Assembly (NCBI GenBank): GCA_964602595.1
Contig: CAZRRO010000012.1
Span: forward strand, 139,062 to 203,061
Direction of reading: 5' to 3'
Source of the DNA: CAIWAH01 sp964602595
Lineage (GTDB): Bacteria; Verrucomicrobiota; Verrucomicrobiia; Limisphaerales; UBA9464
Length of the DNA stretch: 64,000 nucleotides
A program made the position numbers and the translations under genes. Under the pieces are notes generated by a model. The model saw nothing but the letters and a program-made list of their open reading frames with translations, ran no database searches and was not told where the DNA came from. The first letter of the stretch is position 1. The number at the start of each line of letters is the position of its first letter. This document shows, piece after piece, positions 27,022 to 35,337 of this stretch.

Positions 27022-30000
27022 TCATTGCAGCGTCGCCAGATACTCGACCAAGTCCCGCAGCTCAAATGGCGTGAGTTGGTCGCCCAAGCCTTCCGGCATC
27101 GCGCTGGGACCGCGTTCGCGCTGTTTCACGGCCGATTTCGCCACCTTGGTGATGGCGGGCAATCCGTCCTCGCCGGTCACTTCGACGGCGAGTTCCGCGT
27201 CGCCTTCCGCCTTCAGCGTGCCGGCCACGGTGGAACCGTCGTCCAAGGTCAGCACCAGGCCCTCGAAGCCGGCGGCGATCTTCGCATTGGGCTGGAGGAT
27301 GCTTTCGAGCAGGTAATCGCGGGACTGGCGTTTCCCGATCCCAGTGAGCTCGGGGCCGACAATCCCGCCGTCGGTGCCGACCTTGTGGCACCGCAGGCAT
27401 TGCACGGTCTGGCTCTGAAAGAAGACCTGCCGGCCGCGCTCCGCATTGCCGCCGACGAGCAGTCCCGGGAGCGCGGCTCGCTGAGCCGCTAGTCCCCTGG
27501 CCCTGGCGGCCTCGCGCACATCGAGGGTGAGGGCAACCGGAAGCTGCTTCGCTTCGAGCTGCGCGAATGCGCCTCGAATGGCCTCGTCCGCCTTGGCGCC
27601 GGGAAGCTTCGCCAACGCGGCCAAGGCGGCTTGGGCCAAGGGAATGTTGGTGGGACGCCCGCCCTCACCCCAGCCCTCTCCCCCAGGAGAGGGAGAAGTA
27701 TGCTGGGCGGCGGAGGCGTCCACAGTGGCGGTTGGCAAGGACTGCGCAGCGACTGGGGAAGTGGTCGTCGGTGCGAGCGGAGTTTGGTTGGTGGGGTTGT
27801 TGTTGGCGGGAGCGTTTCCCCCTCTCCCTGGGGGAGAGGGCCGGGGTGAGGGCGGGCCCCCAATCAAACTGACCAGCAGCTCCACCGAGTCACCCTCCAG
27901 CCGGTCGAGGTAGGGCAGGGCGGTGGCGCGCAGCTTCGGATCGGGATCGGTGAGGGCGAGTTTCACGGCGTCGCCGGTGAGCGGGGAACGGAGTTCGGCG
28001 AGGGCGGGCAGGATGGCGCGACGGAGTTCCGGGGCGGTGTTCGTGTGGGCGAACTTCTCAAAGAGCGGCGTGCCCGCCTCCTTCACGCGCAGTTTGGCGG
28101 CGGCTTCGGCGACGGCGATCTGGAGCGGCAGCACCTCGCGCGTGCCGGCGGGCTGGCCGGCTTCGTTGAGGTTGAAGGGATTCATCAGGTCGCCGGCCAC
28201 GCGGAGGAAGGCGCGCTGGGCTGGGGCGGGATTGCGACGCAGGGCCACCGCCTCGTCGTAGGAAACGGATCGGCCCAGGTCGGCGGGCAGGACGGGAATT
28301 TCCGCGGCGCGGCCAAGGTTGCGGGCGGCTTGGGCTTGGGCGGCACGTTCGAGGAGCGGGTTGGCAGGAATGGCGCTGCGCGAAGTGGGCCCGCCCTCAC
28401 CCCGACCCTCTCCCCCAGGAGAGGGGGAAGCCGGCTGGACGGCGGTGGCGTCCACAGCGGCGGTGGCTGAGGACTGCGCAGCGTTTGCGGCGAGACCGGC
28501 CGTTGGTGCGAGCGGAGTTGGGTTGGTGGAGTCGTCGACGGCGGGAGCGTTTCCCCCTCTCCCCGGGGGAGAGGGCCGGGGTGAGGGCGGGCGTTCTCCG
28601 GTCACCAAGGGCCGCCACAACCCGTTAACGCGGTCGAGGGGCGAGGGCTTTTCCCAGTCGGCGAGGGCGCGGAGAGCGAGGACGCGGGCCCAGTCGGGCA
28701 CGTCCTCGCGGGCGGCGAAGCCGGCGAGCATCTGCGCGTGCTGCTGGGTGCCGAGGCGGTAGCAGGCGTTGATGACGCGCGACATGAGGTTGGTGGGGCA
28801 GTCAATCTTGGTGACGAACGCCGCCAGTGCCGGGAACCCCTCGACGATCGGCACGTCGTGGATGGCGCGTCCGGCCGCGACGATGAGGCGCGGGTCGGAG
28901 TCGGTGAGGAAGTTGGTGACTTGTGGCGAGAGCGCCACTGCGGACGCTGGATAGTGACCGAATCCAGGCCAGCGATTTCCCAGCGCGCCGAATTCGCCAA
29001 GGCGCCGGTAGGCAAGGAGCGCGATGCGGCGCACATCGGGCGACTTATTGGTGGCGGCTTGTGCGAGATTCTGGCTGTGGAGGTTCTCTAGCCCCGCCGC
29101 GCCGATGAGGATCTCCCGCGCCACGTGATCGAGAAACGGATCCGGGGTTGCCGAAGCGAGAATTCGCTCCACATTTGCAATTGGCTGAGGGTCGGCCTTG
29201 AACACGCGCGGAAAAGTTTGGTTCAGGAGCCTGGCGATCCACGGCTGTTTCAGACGTGTCGCGGCGGAAGCTAGTTGATCAACCCGGCGGGGAAGCGGAC
29301 GGAACCCCTTGCCGAAGGGAAGGGTGGAGGCCACTGCCCCTACGCGTCGTCGAACGCCCGGGTCTGGGTCCGACTGAAGGTCACGGAGCCGATCGACATG
29401 CCGGAGTTCTTCGGCGTTTCCAGCCTCGTCTAGGACTAGCGCCGCTTCAACCGCGAGGCGACGATCCGCGCCGACCACGACATCCAGCACCCGCAGAAGC
29501 GGGAGTTCCCATTCGATTCCGCGATCCTGCGACAATCGGGCGATCTGCCCAACGGCCCATAGGGCATGAAGCCGCTGAAAAAACGATCCGGCCGCGTGCG
29601 CGGTGGCGGCCAGGCCGGGAAGCGATTTCATCCCGCGGTCGGCGAGTTCCCACTGCGCCTCCAGCCGCACGCGGCGGTCGGCGTGGCCGAGGAGGTCGAG
29701 CAGTTCCTTTTCGCCGCGCTGCGTCATGCCTTCGGCGAGCAGGCGGCGAGTTTCAGTGACGAGTGACGAGTGTCGAGTTCCGAGTTCCGAGTTCGGCGTG
29801 ATCCGGTAGATTCTTCCGCGCGGGGTCTGGCCCCAGCCGCTGACCCAGTCGAGCACGTAGGCGGCGCCGTCGGGGCCGAAGTCCACGTCGGTGGGCCAGC
29901 AGTTCCAGAGGAACTTCTCCTTGCGGTCCACCACGTAGCTCGCGCCCTGCGGCTTCACGGTGTAGGCCCACACGCCGCCCGGGAAATCGGCGTGGAGGAA

Positions 30001-31149
30001 GGTGCCGGCAAGCTGTTCGCCGAAGCCGGTGCCGGGATAGAAGGCGAGTCCGCTTGGGCCCTGGCTCACGGTGCCGGCGGGCGGGAGGATGCCGTCCTGG
30101 CCGCCCTTCCAGAGTTCCTCCTGCACCCACGGGCCGAAGCCGTCCATGTGCTGGTAGCTGGTGCGCCAGCCGTAGTCGCCGCCCTCGACGAGGTGGAGCA
30201 CGCGGCAGGGGTCGGCGCCGGCCGTGTCGTTGTCCACGGTCCAGAGGTTGCCGAAGTCGTCGAAGGCGAGTTCCTGCGGGTTGCGGAGGCCGTAGCAGAA
30301 GACTTCGAGGTCGCGTCCGTCGGGCTCGCAACGGAGCACGCCGCCGGTGTCGGGCAGGTTGATGACCACACCCTCGCGGTTGGTGAGCACGCAGCCGCGG
30401 TCGCCAAAGCTCAGGTAGATGCGTCCGTCGGGCCCCTTGATCAGGCCGTGCAGGTCGTGGCCGGACACGCCGATGTGGACGCCGAAGCCCGTTGCCAGAA
30501 GGGAACGAGTATTCAGTGGGTCAGTTTTCGGTGAGTCAGTGGATGGTTGTCTGGCTGCTGGCTGATTACTGATCACTGCTCCACTGATTACTCCCGTCCC
30601 GTTCAGGCGCCACAGGCTCGGGATGTTCGCGAAGTAGATGCCCTCGTGGGTGGCCAGGACGCCGGCGGCGGTGCCGTCCACGGCGTTGGTGAAGCCGGAC
30701 GCGAGGATCTCCGAGTGGTCGGCCTGGCCATCGCCGTCGCGGTCCTCGACGCGGCGGACCACTTCGCTGTCCTTGGTCAGGAAGGCGAGATTGGTGGCGA
30801 ACTGGTTGGTCAGGAAGGCGCCGCGCTCCATCACGCTTCGGAACGACATGTCCTGCCAGAGCCAGTTCGTGTGCTGCGTGATGTCGAAGACGCTGATCGC
30901 CCAGCGGTCGGACTCGGCGAGATAGACCCGGCCCTTGCCGTCGAAGGCGAAGGCGACGCTGTTGCTGAGCTGCGGTTCGGCGGCCCAGACGTCAAGCTTG
31001 AGGCCGGGTGCGAGCTGAAGGCGCTTGGCGTCGCCCGCGGCGGCCTCGAAGGCGGGTGAAGCCGTGGCGTGCTGCGCCAAGGCGTGCGGGGGCAACCGGA
31101 AGGCGACCAGGAGAAGAACCGCCAGGAGTGTCGTGAACCGCCGCTGCAT
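27022..31149 (-). CDS. PVC-type cytochrome c protein interrupted by in-frame repeats
   Basis: 1375 aa from ATG at 31149 (MQRRFTTLLAVLLLVAFRLPPHALAQ, signal peptide). Propeller domain (about 40-460, GVSGHDLHGLIKGPDGRIYLSFGDR), HEAT-repeat region, then the haem site CLRCHKVGTDGGIVGPELTGIG and a C-terminal FELRDLVEYLATLQ as in its paralogue at 18944-22339. It is about 240 residues longer than that paralogue. The excess includes two Pro/Gly/Thr-rich segments starting PPSPRPSPPGRGGNAPA and ending SPSPGGEG, encoded by MITE-like repeats, plus two stretches encoded by short imperfect repeats (NSELGTRHSSLVT and VISGAVISNQPAARQPS). The frame stays open throughout, so the gene is probably functional. 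Confidence 0.88.
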   Translation of the reverse strand: MQRRFTTLLAVLLLVAFRLPPHALAQHATASPAFEAAAGDAKRLQLAPGLKLDVWAAEPQLSNSVAFAFDGKGRVYLAESDRWAISVFDITQHTNWLWQDMSFRSVMERGAFLTNQFATNLAFLTKDSEVVRRVEDRDGDGQADHSEILASGFTNAVDGTAAGVLATHEGIYFANIPSLWRLNGTGVISGAVISNQPAARQPSTDSPKTDPLNTRSLLATGFGVHIGVSGHDLHGLIKGPDGRIYLSFGDRGCVLTNREGVVINLPDTGGVLRCEPDGRDLEVFCYGLRNPQELAFDDFGNLWTVDNDTAGADPCRVLHLVEGGDYGWRTSYQHMDGFGPWVQEELWKGGQDGILPPAGTVSQGPSGLAFYPGTGFGEQLAGTFLHADFPGGVWAYTVKPQGASYVVDRKEKFLWNCWPTDVDFGPDGAAYVLDWVSGWGQTPRGRIYRITPNSELGTRHSSLVTETRRLLAEGMTQRGEKELLDLLGHADRRVRLEAQWELADRGMKSLPGLAATAHAAGSFFQRLHALWAVGQIARLSQDRGIEWELPLLRVLDVVVGADRRLAVEAALVLDEAGNAEELRHVDRLRDLQSDPDPGVRRRVGAVASTLPFGKGFRPLPRRVDQLASAATRLKQPWIARLLNQTFPRVFKADPQPIANVERILASATPDPFLDHVAREILIGAAGLENLHSQNLAQAATNKSPDVRRIALLAYRRLGEFGALGNRWPGFGHYPASAVALSPQVTNFLTDSDPRLIVAAGRAIHDVPIVEGFPALAAFVTKIDCPTNLMSRVINACYRLGTQQHAQMLAGFAAREDVPDWARVLALRALADWEKPSPLDRVNGLWRPLVTGERPPSPRPSPPGRGGNAPAVDDSTNPTPLAPTAGLAANAAQSSATAAVDATAVQPASPSPGGEGRGEGGPTSRSAIPANPLLERAAQAQAARNLGRAAEIPVLPADLGRSVSYDEAVALRRNPAPAQRAFLRVAGDLMNPFNLNEAGQPAGTREVLPLQIAVAEAAAKLRVKEAGTPLFEKFAHTNTAPELRRAILPALAELRSPLTGDAVKLALTDPDPKLRATALPYLDRLEGDSVELLVSLIGGPPSPRPSPPGRGGNAPANNNPTNQTPLAPTTTSPVAAQSLPTATVDASAAQHTSPSPGGEGWGEGGRPTNIPLAQAALAALAKLPGAKADEAIRGAFAQLEAKQLPVALTLDVREAARARGLAAQRAALPGLLVGGNAERGRQVFFQSQTVQCLRCHKVGTDGGIVGPELTGIGKRQSRDYLLESILQPNAKIAAGFEGLVLTLDDGSTVAGTLKAEGDAELAVEVTGEDGLPAITKVAKSAVKQRERGPSAMPEGLGDQLTPFELRDLVEYLATLQ
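27657..27857. repeat. MITE-like terminal-inverted-repeat element, copy A
   Basis: 201 bp (67 codons) inside the cytochrome gene. The ends are inverted repeats of about 28 bp starting GCCCGCCCTCACCCC, with one mismatch between them. Each end also has its own small hairpin (CCCTCTCCC...GGGAGAGGG type). It is about 80% identical by eye to copy B in the same orientation. No target duplication was apparent. Confidence 0.8.
28389..28592. repeat. MITE-like terminal-inverted-repeat element, copy B
   Basis: 204 bp (68 codons), same structure and orientation as copy A and read in the same protein frame. The outer ~37 and last ~50 bp are nearly identical to copy A while the centre has diverged. This suggests two separate insertions or an old internal duplication. 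Confidence 0.8.
29752..29796. repeat. Short heptamer-type tandem repeat in coding sequence
   Basis: Degenerate 7-bp units (GACGAGT, GACGAGT, GTCGAGT, then TCCGAGT-like units) within the cytochrome gene, encoding NSELGTRHSSLVT between the propeller and the HEAT region. Confidence 0.7.
30510..30592. repeat. Degenerate CAGT/TGATTACTGATCA repeat tract in coding sequence
   Basis: About 80 bp of short units such as TCAGTGG, GTCAGT and CTGATTACTGATCACTG within the propeller part of the cytochrome gene. They encode a low-complexity Ser/Asn/Gln/Pro loop that has no counterpart in the paralogue. Confidence 0.6.
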
Positions 31150-31231
31150 ATTGGCAATCCTAGACGGCGGTGCTGCGGCGACCAATTCACAAAACGGGGA
31201 GCACGGGCGGCGGGCTTCCGCTGGGAATGAG

Positions 31232-31564
31232 TCACGAGATGGGTTCCACCAGCAGGCTATGCCGGCCAACTCGGATCACGCGGACGGCGTCGCCCGGGTG
31301 TGGCTTTCCTCGGAACGCGAGCGCCGGATGCGGCTGGCCGTCGATTTCAACGATCCCCCGCGGAGATTTCCAACGGATGACCGTCCCAATGTGGCCAGCA
31401 GCGGGGGAGCTGTCCGACCGGGCCCCTGCCGGTGTCCGCGCGCCGGAAGCGTCGACCCGAGAAGGCCGCGGGCGCAGAAGAGCAGCGATGGCATCGACTA
31501 CCAGCAAGCCAAGTTCGACCAACTCGAAGAACAGGGCTCCGCAAGCCATTCCAAACCAGTGCAT
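31232..31564 (-). CDS. Short NfeD-like (OB-fold) membrane-anchored protein
   Basis: 110 aa from ATG at 31564. One hydrophobic segment (FGMACGALFFELVELGLLVVDAIAALL) is followed by a linker and a beta-rich C-terminus: GHIGTVIRWKSPRGIVEIDGQPHPAL, then GDAVRVIRVGRHSLLVEP. That is the pattern of the soluble NfeD C-terminal domain (GxxGxxxxxLxPxGxVxxxGxxxxA). It starts 50 bp after leuA on the same strand. No stomatin or protease partner lies next to it. Confidence 0.6.
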   Translation of the reverse strand: MHWFGMACGALFFELVELGLLVVDAIAALLRPRPSRVDASGARTPAGARSDSSPAAGHIGTVIRWKSPRGIVEIDGQPHPALAFRGKPHPGDAVRVIRVGRHSLLVEPIS

Positions 31565-31614
31565 GGTTGGCAATTGGAGCCGCCAGCGGGTTGACCACTG
31601 GCGGCCGAACGAAG

Positions 31615-33273
31615 TTAACGCAACCGGTTCAGCGCGCTGAGCACGCCCTTGATCGAGGCGAGCTCGATGTTGGTGTCCACGGCGGCGCCCCACTGGACCT
31701 TGCCGTTGGGCAGCTTGATCTGGATGTAGGCGATGGCGCTCGCGCCTTCACCGGCGCTGAGGGCGTGTTCGCGGTAGTTGGCGACCTCGAACTTCGGCGC
31801 GCCGCTCGCGGCGAGGGCGTTTACGAACGCGGCAATGGGACCGTTGCCTTTGCCTTCCACCTTTTTCTCGGTGCCTTGGTGGATGACCGAGGCGCGGCAG
31901 CGGAATTTGCCGTCCACGCCGTCTGCATGGAAGTGGATGAGCGACCACGGCGTGGTTCGCTCGATGTATTCCTGCCAGAACATTGCCTTGAGTTCCTCCG
32001 CCTTCACCTCGCGGCCGAGGGCGTCCACGAGGTCGTTGGCAATCGGCCCGAACTCGCGCTGCATGTCCTTGGGCAGCTCGATGCCGAACTCGCTCTCCAG
32101 CAGATACGCGACGCCGCCCTTGCCGGACTGGCTGTTGACGCGGATGACCTCCTGGTAACGCCGGCCGATGTCGGTCGGATCGATGGTCAGGTAAGGCACG
32201 TCCCAATGGGAACGGCCGCCGGCGTCCCATTCGGCCAAGCCCTTCTTGATGGCGTCCTGGTGCGAGCCGCTGAAGGCGGTGAAGACCAGTTCGCCGGCGT
32301 AAGGCTGGCGCGGCGGCACGGTCAGGCCGGTGCTGCGCTCGTAAACGTCGCGCAATGCGCCCAGGTCGCTGAAGTCGAGCTGCGGGTCGATGCCGTGCAT
32401 GTAGAGGTTTAACGCCACGGCGATGACGTCGAGGTTGCCCGTGCGTTCGCCGTTGCCGAAGAGCGTGCCCTCGACGCGGTCGGCGCCGGCCAGCAGGCCG
32501 AGTTCGGTCGCGGCCACGCCGGTGCAACGGTCGTTGTGCGTGTGCAGCGAGATGACGAGCGAATCGCGGTTCCGGATGTTCCGGCAGATCCACTCGATCT
32601 GGTCGGCATACACGTTGGGCATCGCCACCTCGACCGTGTCGGGCAGGTTCAGGATCATCGGGTTGGCCGGCGTGGGCTGCCAGACGTCCATCACGGCCTC
32701 GGAGATTTCCTTGGCGAACTCCACCTCGGTCGCGCTGAAGCTTTCCGGCGAATACTGGAGCCGGACGTTCGTGCCCTTCAGCCGGGGCAGCCGATCCTTG
32801 ATCCACTGCGCGCCGCGGACGGCGATCTGGACGATCTCCTCCTTGGACTTGCCGAACACGACGCGGCGCTGGGCCGGCGAGGTCGAGTTGTAGAGGTGGA
32901 TGATGACGTTCTTCGCGCCGACCAGCGACTCGAAGGTGCGCTCAATCAGGTCCTCGCGCGCCTGCACGAGCACCTGGATGGCGACGTCGTCGGGAATGTG
33001 GCCGTTCTCGATCAGCAGGCGGTTGAAGCGGAACTCGGTGTTCGAGGCCGAGGGGAAGCCGACTTCGATTTCCTTGAAGCCGCACTTCACCAGCGCCTGA
33101 AACAGCTCAAGCTTCTGCGCGACGTTCATGGGCACCGCGAGCGCCTGGTTGCCGTCGCGGAGGTCCACGCTGCACCAGCGTGGGGCCTGGGTGAGCACGC
33201 GGGACGGCCATTGGCGGTCGGGCAATTGCACCGGCTGGAACCGGCGATACTTCTCGGCGGGATTCTTCAACAT
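31615..33273 (-). CDS. leuA: 2-isopropylmalate synthase (long type)
   Basis: 552 aa from ATG at 33273 (MLKNPAEKYRRFQPVQLPDRQWPSR). It condenses 2-oxoisovalerate with acetyl-CoA, the first committed step of leucine synthesis. The catalytic barrel has CSVDLRDGNQAL and the metal motif SLHTHNDRCTG. The C-terminal leucine-sensing domain (about 440-552) has KGNGPIAAFVNAL and EGASAIAYIQI. The D-R-Q-W-P start and length match the LeuA type found in actinobacteria and fungi. Expression is probably set by an attenuator encoded at 33332-33463. No other leu gene is adjacent. Confidence 0.95.
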   Translation of the reverse strand: MLKNPAEKYRRFQPVQLPDRQWPSRVLTQAPRWCSVDLRDGNQALAVPMNVAQKLELFQALVKCGFKEIEVGFPSASNTEFRFNRLLIENGHIPDDVAIQVLVQAREDLIERTFESLVGAKNVIIHLYNSTSPAQRRVVFGKSKEEIVQIAVRGAQWIKDRLPRLKGTNVRLQYSPESFSATEVEFAKEISEAVMDVWQPTPANPMILNLPDTVEVAMPNVYADQIEWICRNIRNRDSLVISLHTHNDRCTGVAATELGLLAGADRVEGTLFGNGERTGNLDVIAVALNLYMHGIDPQLDFSDLGALRDVYERSTGLTVPPRQPYAGELVFTAFSGSHQDAIKKGLAEWDAGGRSHWDVPYLTIDPTDIGRRYQEVIRVNSQSGKGGVAYLLESEFGIELPKDMQREFGPIANDLVDALGREVKAEELKAMFWQEYIERTTPWSLIHFHADGVDGKFRCRASVIHQGTEKKVEGKGNGPIAAFVNALAASGAPKFEVANYREHALSAGEGASAIAYIQIKLPNGKVQWGAAVDTNIELASIKGVLSALNRLR

Positions 33274-33331
33274 GTTCTGCCTGTTTTTCGCTGTTTTGGC
33301 CGCCCCAACGCAAGCACCCGGCAAATGCGGC

Positions 33332-33369
33332 CAAACAAAAAGCCCCATCGTCGGGTGCGACGATGGGGC
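33332..33369 (-). terminator. Attenuator terminator upstream of leuA
   Basis: An 11-bp perfect stem (GCCCCATCGTC/GACGATGGGGC, 33342-33369, loop 33353-33358) is followed in the minus direction by CTTTTTGTTT (33332-33341). It sits 22 nt after the leader-peptide stop and about 60 nt before the leuA ATG. It would also end read-through from gltX. Confidence 0.85.
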
Positions 33370-33409
33370 GGGAAAGTGTGATGGACTCGCCTCAAACCCC
33401 AACCGTCGC
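33357..33409 (-). promoter_or_regulatory. Antiterminator stem overlapping the leuA attenuator
   Basis: In the transcript, GCGACGGUUGGGG (33409 down to 33397, the end of the leader coding region) can pair with CCCCAUCGUCGC (33368 down to 33357), which is the 5' arm of the terminator. The pairing gives 12 pairs with one G-U and one bulged U. It is mutually exclusive with the terminator. A ribosome that reaches the leader stop codon would cover the first strand and allow termination; one stalled earlier at Leu codons would leave it free. Confidence 0.75.
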
Positions 33410-33463
33410 GCGGCCAAGCAGCAGCGCGAGTGCGGTAAGTCGGAGGTTCAACGTGCGAATCAC
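33392..33463 (-). CDS. leuL: Leucine leader peptide
   Basis: 23 codons from GTG at 33463 to TGA at 33392. Seven residues are Leu, all inside the 12-residue run LNLRLTALALLL, including three in a row near its end (CTG CTG CTT). The peptide ends GRATVGV. No strong Shine-Dalgarno sequence precedes the GTG; an in-frame TTG at 33451 is another possible start. Its position, the Leu codons and the overlapping antiterminator are the classical arrangement for sensing charged tRNA-Leu by attenuation. Confidence 0.78.
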   Translation of the reverse strand: MIRTLNLRLTALALLLGRATVGV

Positions 33464-33539
33464 GGGCGATTGGGTAGTGGAGTGGCGCCGAACGGGCAAG
33501 GGGGAATTCCGAAGGCTCCGCCACGCTAGAGGACGGGCC

Positions 33540-33875
33540 TCACGCCGGCCACTCCTCAAGTTCTCCGGATAGGGCCGCCGTCAACGCCTCCACCAGTTCC
33601 GGTTGCATGAACGCGTAGTCATCCGGAATCCGTAGGCAGACCAACCGCTTATCGGCCAGCGCCTCCGGGAACCGTTCGCGCAGCTTAGCGACGTGCGACT
33701 TCTCCATGGCGAAGACCACGTCCGCCCAGCCGATGAGCCCCTCCGTCACGCGCACCCGCGCCTGCGGTTGCGTGCCCGCCGACCGCGCTTGGAACCGCGG
33801 CGAACCTTCGAACATCCGTTCCGCCGTGAGGCTGCGGATTTCATTCCGGCTGCAGATGAAGAGGAGTTGGGTCAA
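33540..33875 (-). CDS. Low-molecular-weight protein tyrosine phosphatase-like protein
   Basis: 111 aa. The N-terminus LLFICSRNEIRSLTAE contains the CX5R phosphate loop (C-S-R-N-E-I-R) of the LMW-PTP fold. The general-acid region appears as IPDDYAFMQPELVEAL near the C-terminus. It is shorter than standard LMW-PTPs (about 150 aa) and matches small variants. Translation must start at TTG (33875), whose bases overlap the gltX TGA (TTGA), so it is coupled to gltX. Confidence 0.8.
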   Translation of the reverse strand: MTQLLFICSRNEIRSLTAERMFEGSPRFQARSAGTQPQARVRVTEGLIGWADVVFAMEKSHVAKLRERFPEALADKRLVCLRIPDDYAFMQPELVEALTAALSGELEEWPA

Positions 33876-35221
33876 AGCGGTGCCGCGAACAACCGCGTCG
33901 CCACCCGTTCCCGCCCCAGCACCTCCAGCAGGTGATACAGGCTGGGGCCGACGAGCTTGCCGGTGCAGGCGACGCGGCAGGGTTGCACCAGCGCGCCGGC
34001 TTTCACGCCGAGTTCGGCGGCGAGGGCCTTGAGCGCGGCTTCGAGGGCGGCGGACTTGAACTCGGGCACCGCGGTAAAGGTGGCGGCTAGTTTCTCCAGC
34101 AGCGGTTTGGCGGCGGGCGTGAGGGCCTTGGCCTTGGCTTCGGGATCGAGGGTCAGCGCGTAGTCGGCCGCGAAATAGAAGTCGGTCCAGACGGGCAGTT
34201 CCTTGAAGAGTTTGCCCTTCTCCTGGGCGGTGAGCAGGGCGGCGCGGACGTAGTCGGCGGGGAAGCCGGCGGTTTCGATGCCGGACTTGCGGAGGTAGTC
34301 CACGCCCAGCGCGACGAAGCGGTCGGGATCCATCCGACGCGTGTGCTCGAAGTGGAGCGCCTCCAGCTTCTTGGCGTCGAAGCGCGCCGGGCTGCGATTC
34401 ACGCGGTCGAGGTCGAAGCGGGAGACAAGCTCCGCGACGCTGAGGAGTTCCTGGCCGTCGGTGGGCGACCAGCCGAGGAGCGAGAGGTAGTTTACCACGG
34501 CTTCGGGCGTAAAGCCGTCGTCGAGGTAGTTGGTCACCACGGCGCCGCGGTCGCGCTTGCTCATCTTGGAACCGTCCTCGTTGAGGATCAGCGGGATGTG
34601 GGCGTAGCGCGGCGGTTCGACGCCGAAGGCGCGGAAGAGCGCGATGTGTTTGGCGGTGTTGCTCAGGTGATCCTCGCCGCGGATGACGTGGGTCATGCCC
34701 ATTTCGAGGTCGTCCACCACGTTGACGAAGTGGAACACTGGTTGGCCGTCGCTCCGCCAGAGGACCCAGTCGGGGTCCTGTTCCTCCCGGTCGGTGAGCG
34801 GCCGGACGACGTCGCCGACGATGAGATCGGGAATCGTGATCGGCTCGCGGGTCATGCGGAAATACAGGGCGCCGTCGCGTTCGTAGGCGAGGCCCTTGTC
34901 GCGGAGTTCGTTCACGCGCTTCCGATAAACCTCGCCACGCTGGCTCTGGAAGTAGGGGCCGCAGTTGCCCTTGCTGGGGCCGGCGACGTCACCGTTCACG
35001 GGACCTTCATCCCAGTCCATACCCAGCCAGCGAAGGCCCTGGAGAATGACGTCCACGGCCGCCTGCGAATTGCGCGCGGTGTCGGTGTCCTCGATGCGCA
35101 GGATGAACGTGCCGCCGTGATGGCGGGCGAAGAGCCAGTTGAACAGCGCCGTGCGGGCACCCCCGATGTGGAGGTAGCCGGTGGGCGACGGAGCGAAGCG
35201 AACTCGAACCGATGACGACAT
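33872..35221 (-). CDS. gltX: Glutamyl-tRNA synthetase
   Basis: 449 aa, class I synthetase charging tRNA-Glu in the cytosol. HIGH-type motif in RFAPSPTGYLHIGGARTALFNW, KMSKS-type motif in SKMSKRDRGAV (about residue 220). The C-terminal helical anticodon-binding domain is somewhat short for the family. Start ATG at 35221 gives MSSSVRVRFAPSPTG. It overlaps the phosphatase gene by TTGA at its end. Confidence 0.96.
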   Translation of the reverse strand: MSSSVRVRFAPSPTGYLHIGGARTALFNWLFARHHGGTFILRIEDTDTARNSQAAVDVILQGLRWLGMDWDEGPVNGDVAGPSKGNCGPYFQSQRGEVYRKRVNELRDKGLAYERDGALYFRMTREPITIPDLIVGDVVRPLTDREEQDPDWVLWRSDGQPVFHFVNVVDDLEMGMTHVIRGEDHLSNTAKHIALFRAFGVEPPRYAHIPLILNEDGSKMSKRDRGAVVTNYLDDGFTPEAVVNYLSLLGWSPTDGQELLSVAELVSRFDLDRVNRSPARFDAKKLEALHFEHTRRMDPDRFVALGVDYLRKSGIETAGFPADYVRAALLTAQEKGKLFKELPVWTDFYFAADYALTLDPEAKAKALTPAAKPLLEKLAATFTAVPEFKSAALEAALKALAAELGVKAGALVQPCRVACTGKLVGPSLYHLLEVLGRERVATRLFAAPL

Positions 35222-35337
35222 GGGCGCGGAAGGTGCCGAGCCGACGCGGGGAAGACAAGCGGGGGAGAATGACCAGGGAACTATGCGCCCATCCGCCGTT
35301 CCGACGACTGGGCGGTGGTGGCCACGACGGACGCCGC

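Noticed and set aside
31580..31604. Hairpin CCGCCAG...CTGGCGG after leuA as a terminator
   Set aside because: A 7-bp stem with a long loop and no T-tract in the minus direction; too weak to call.
33471..33499. TTGCCC-17-TACCCA as promoter of the leuA leader
   Set aside because: Only partial match to -35/-10 and it would leave almost no untranslated leader before the GTG.
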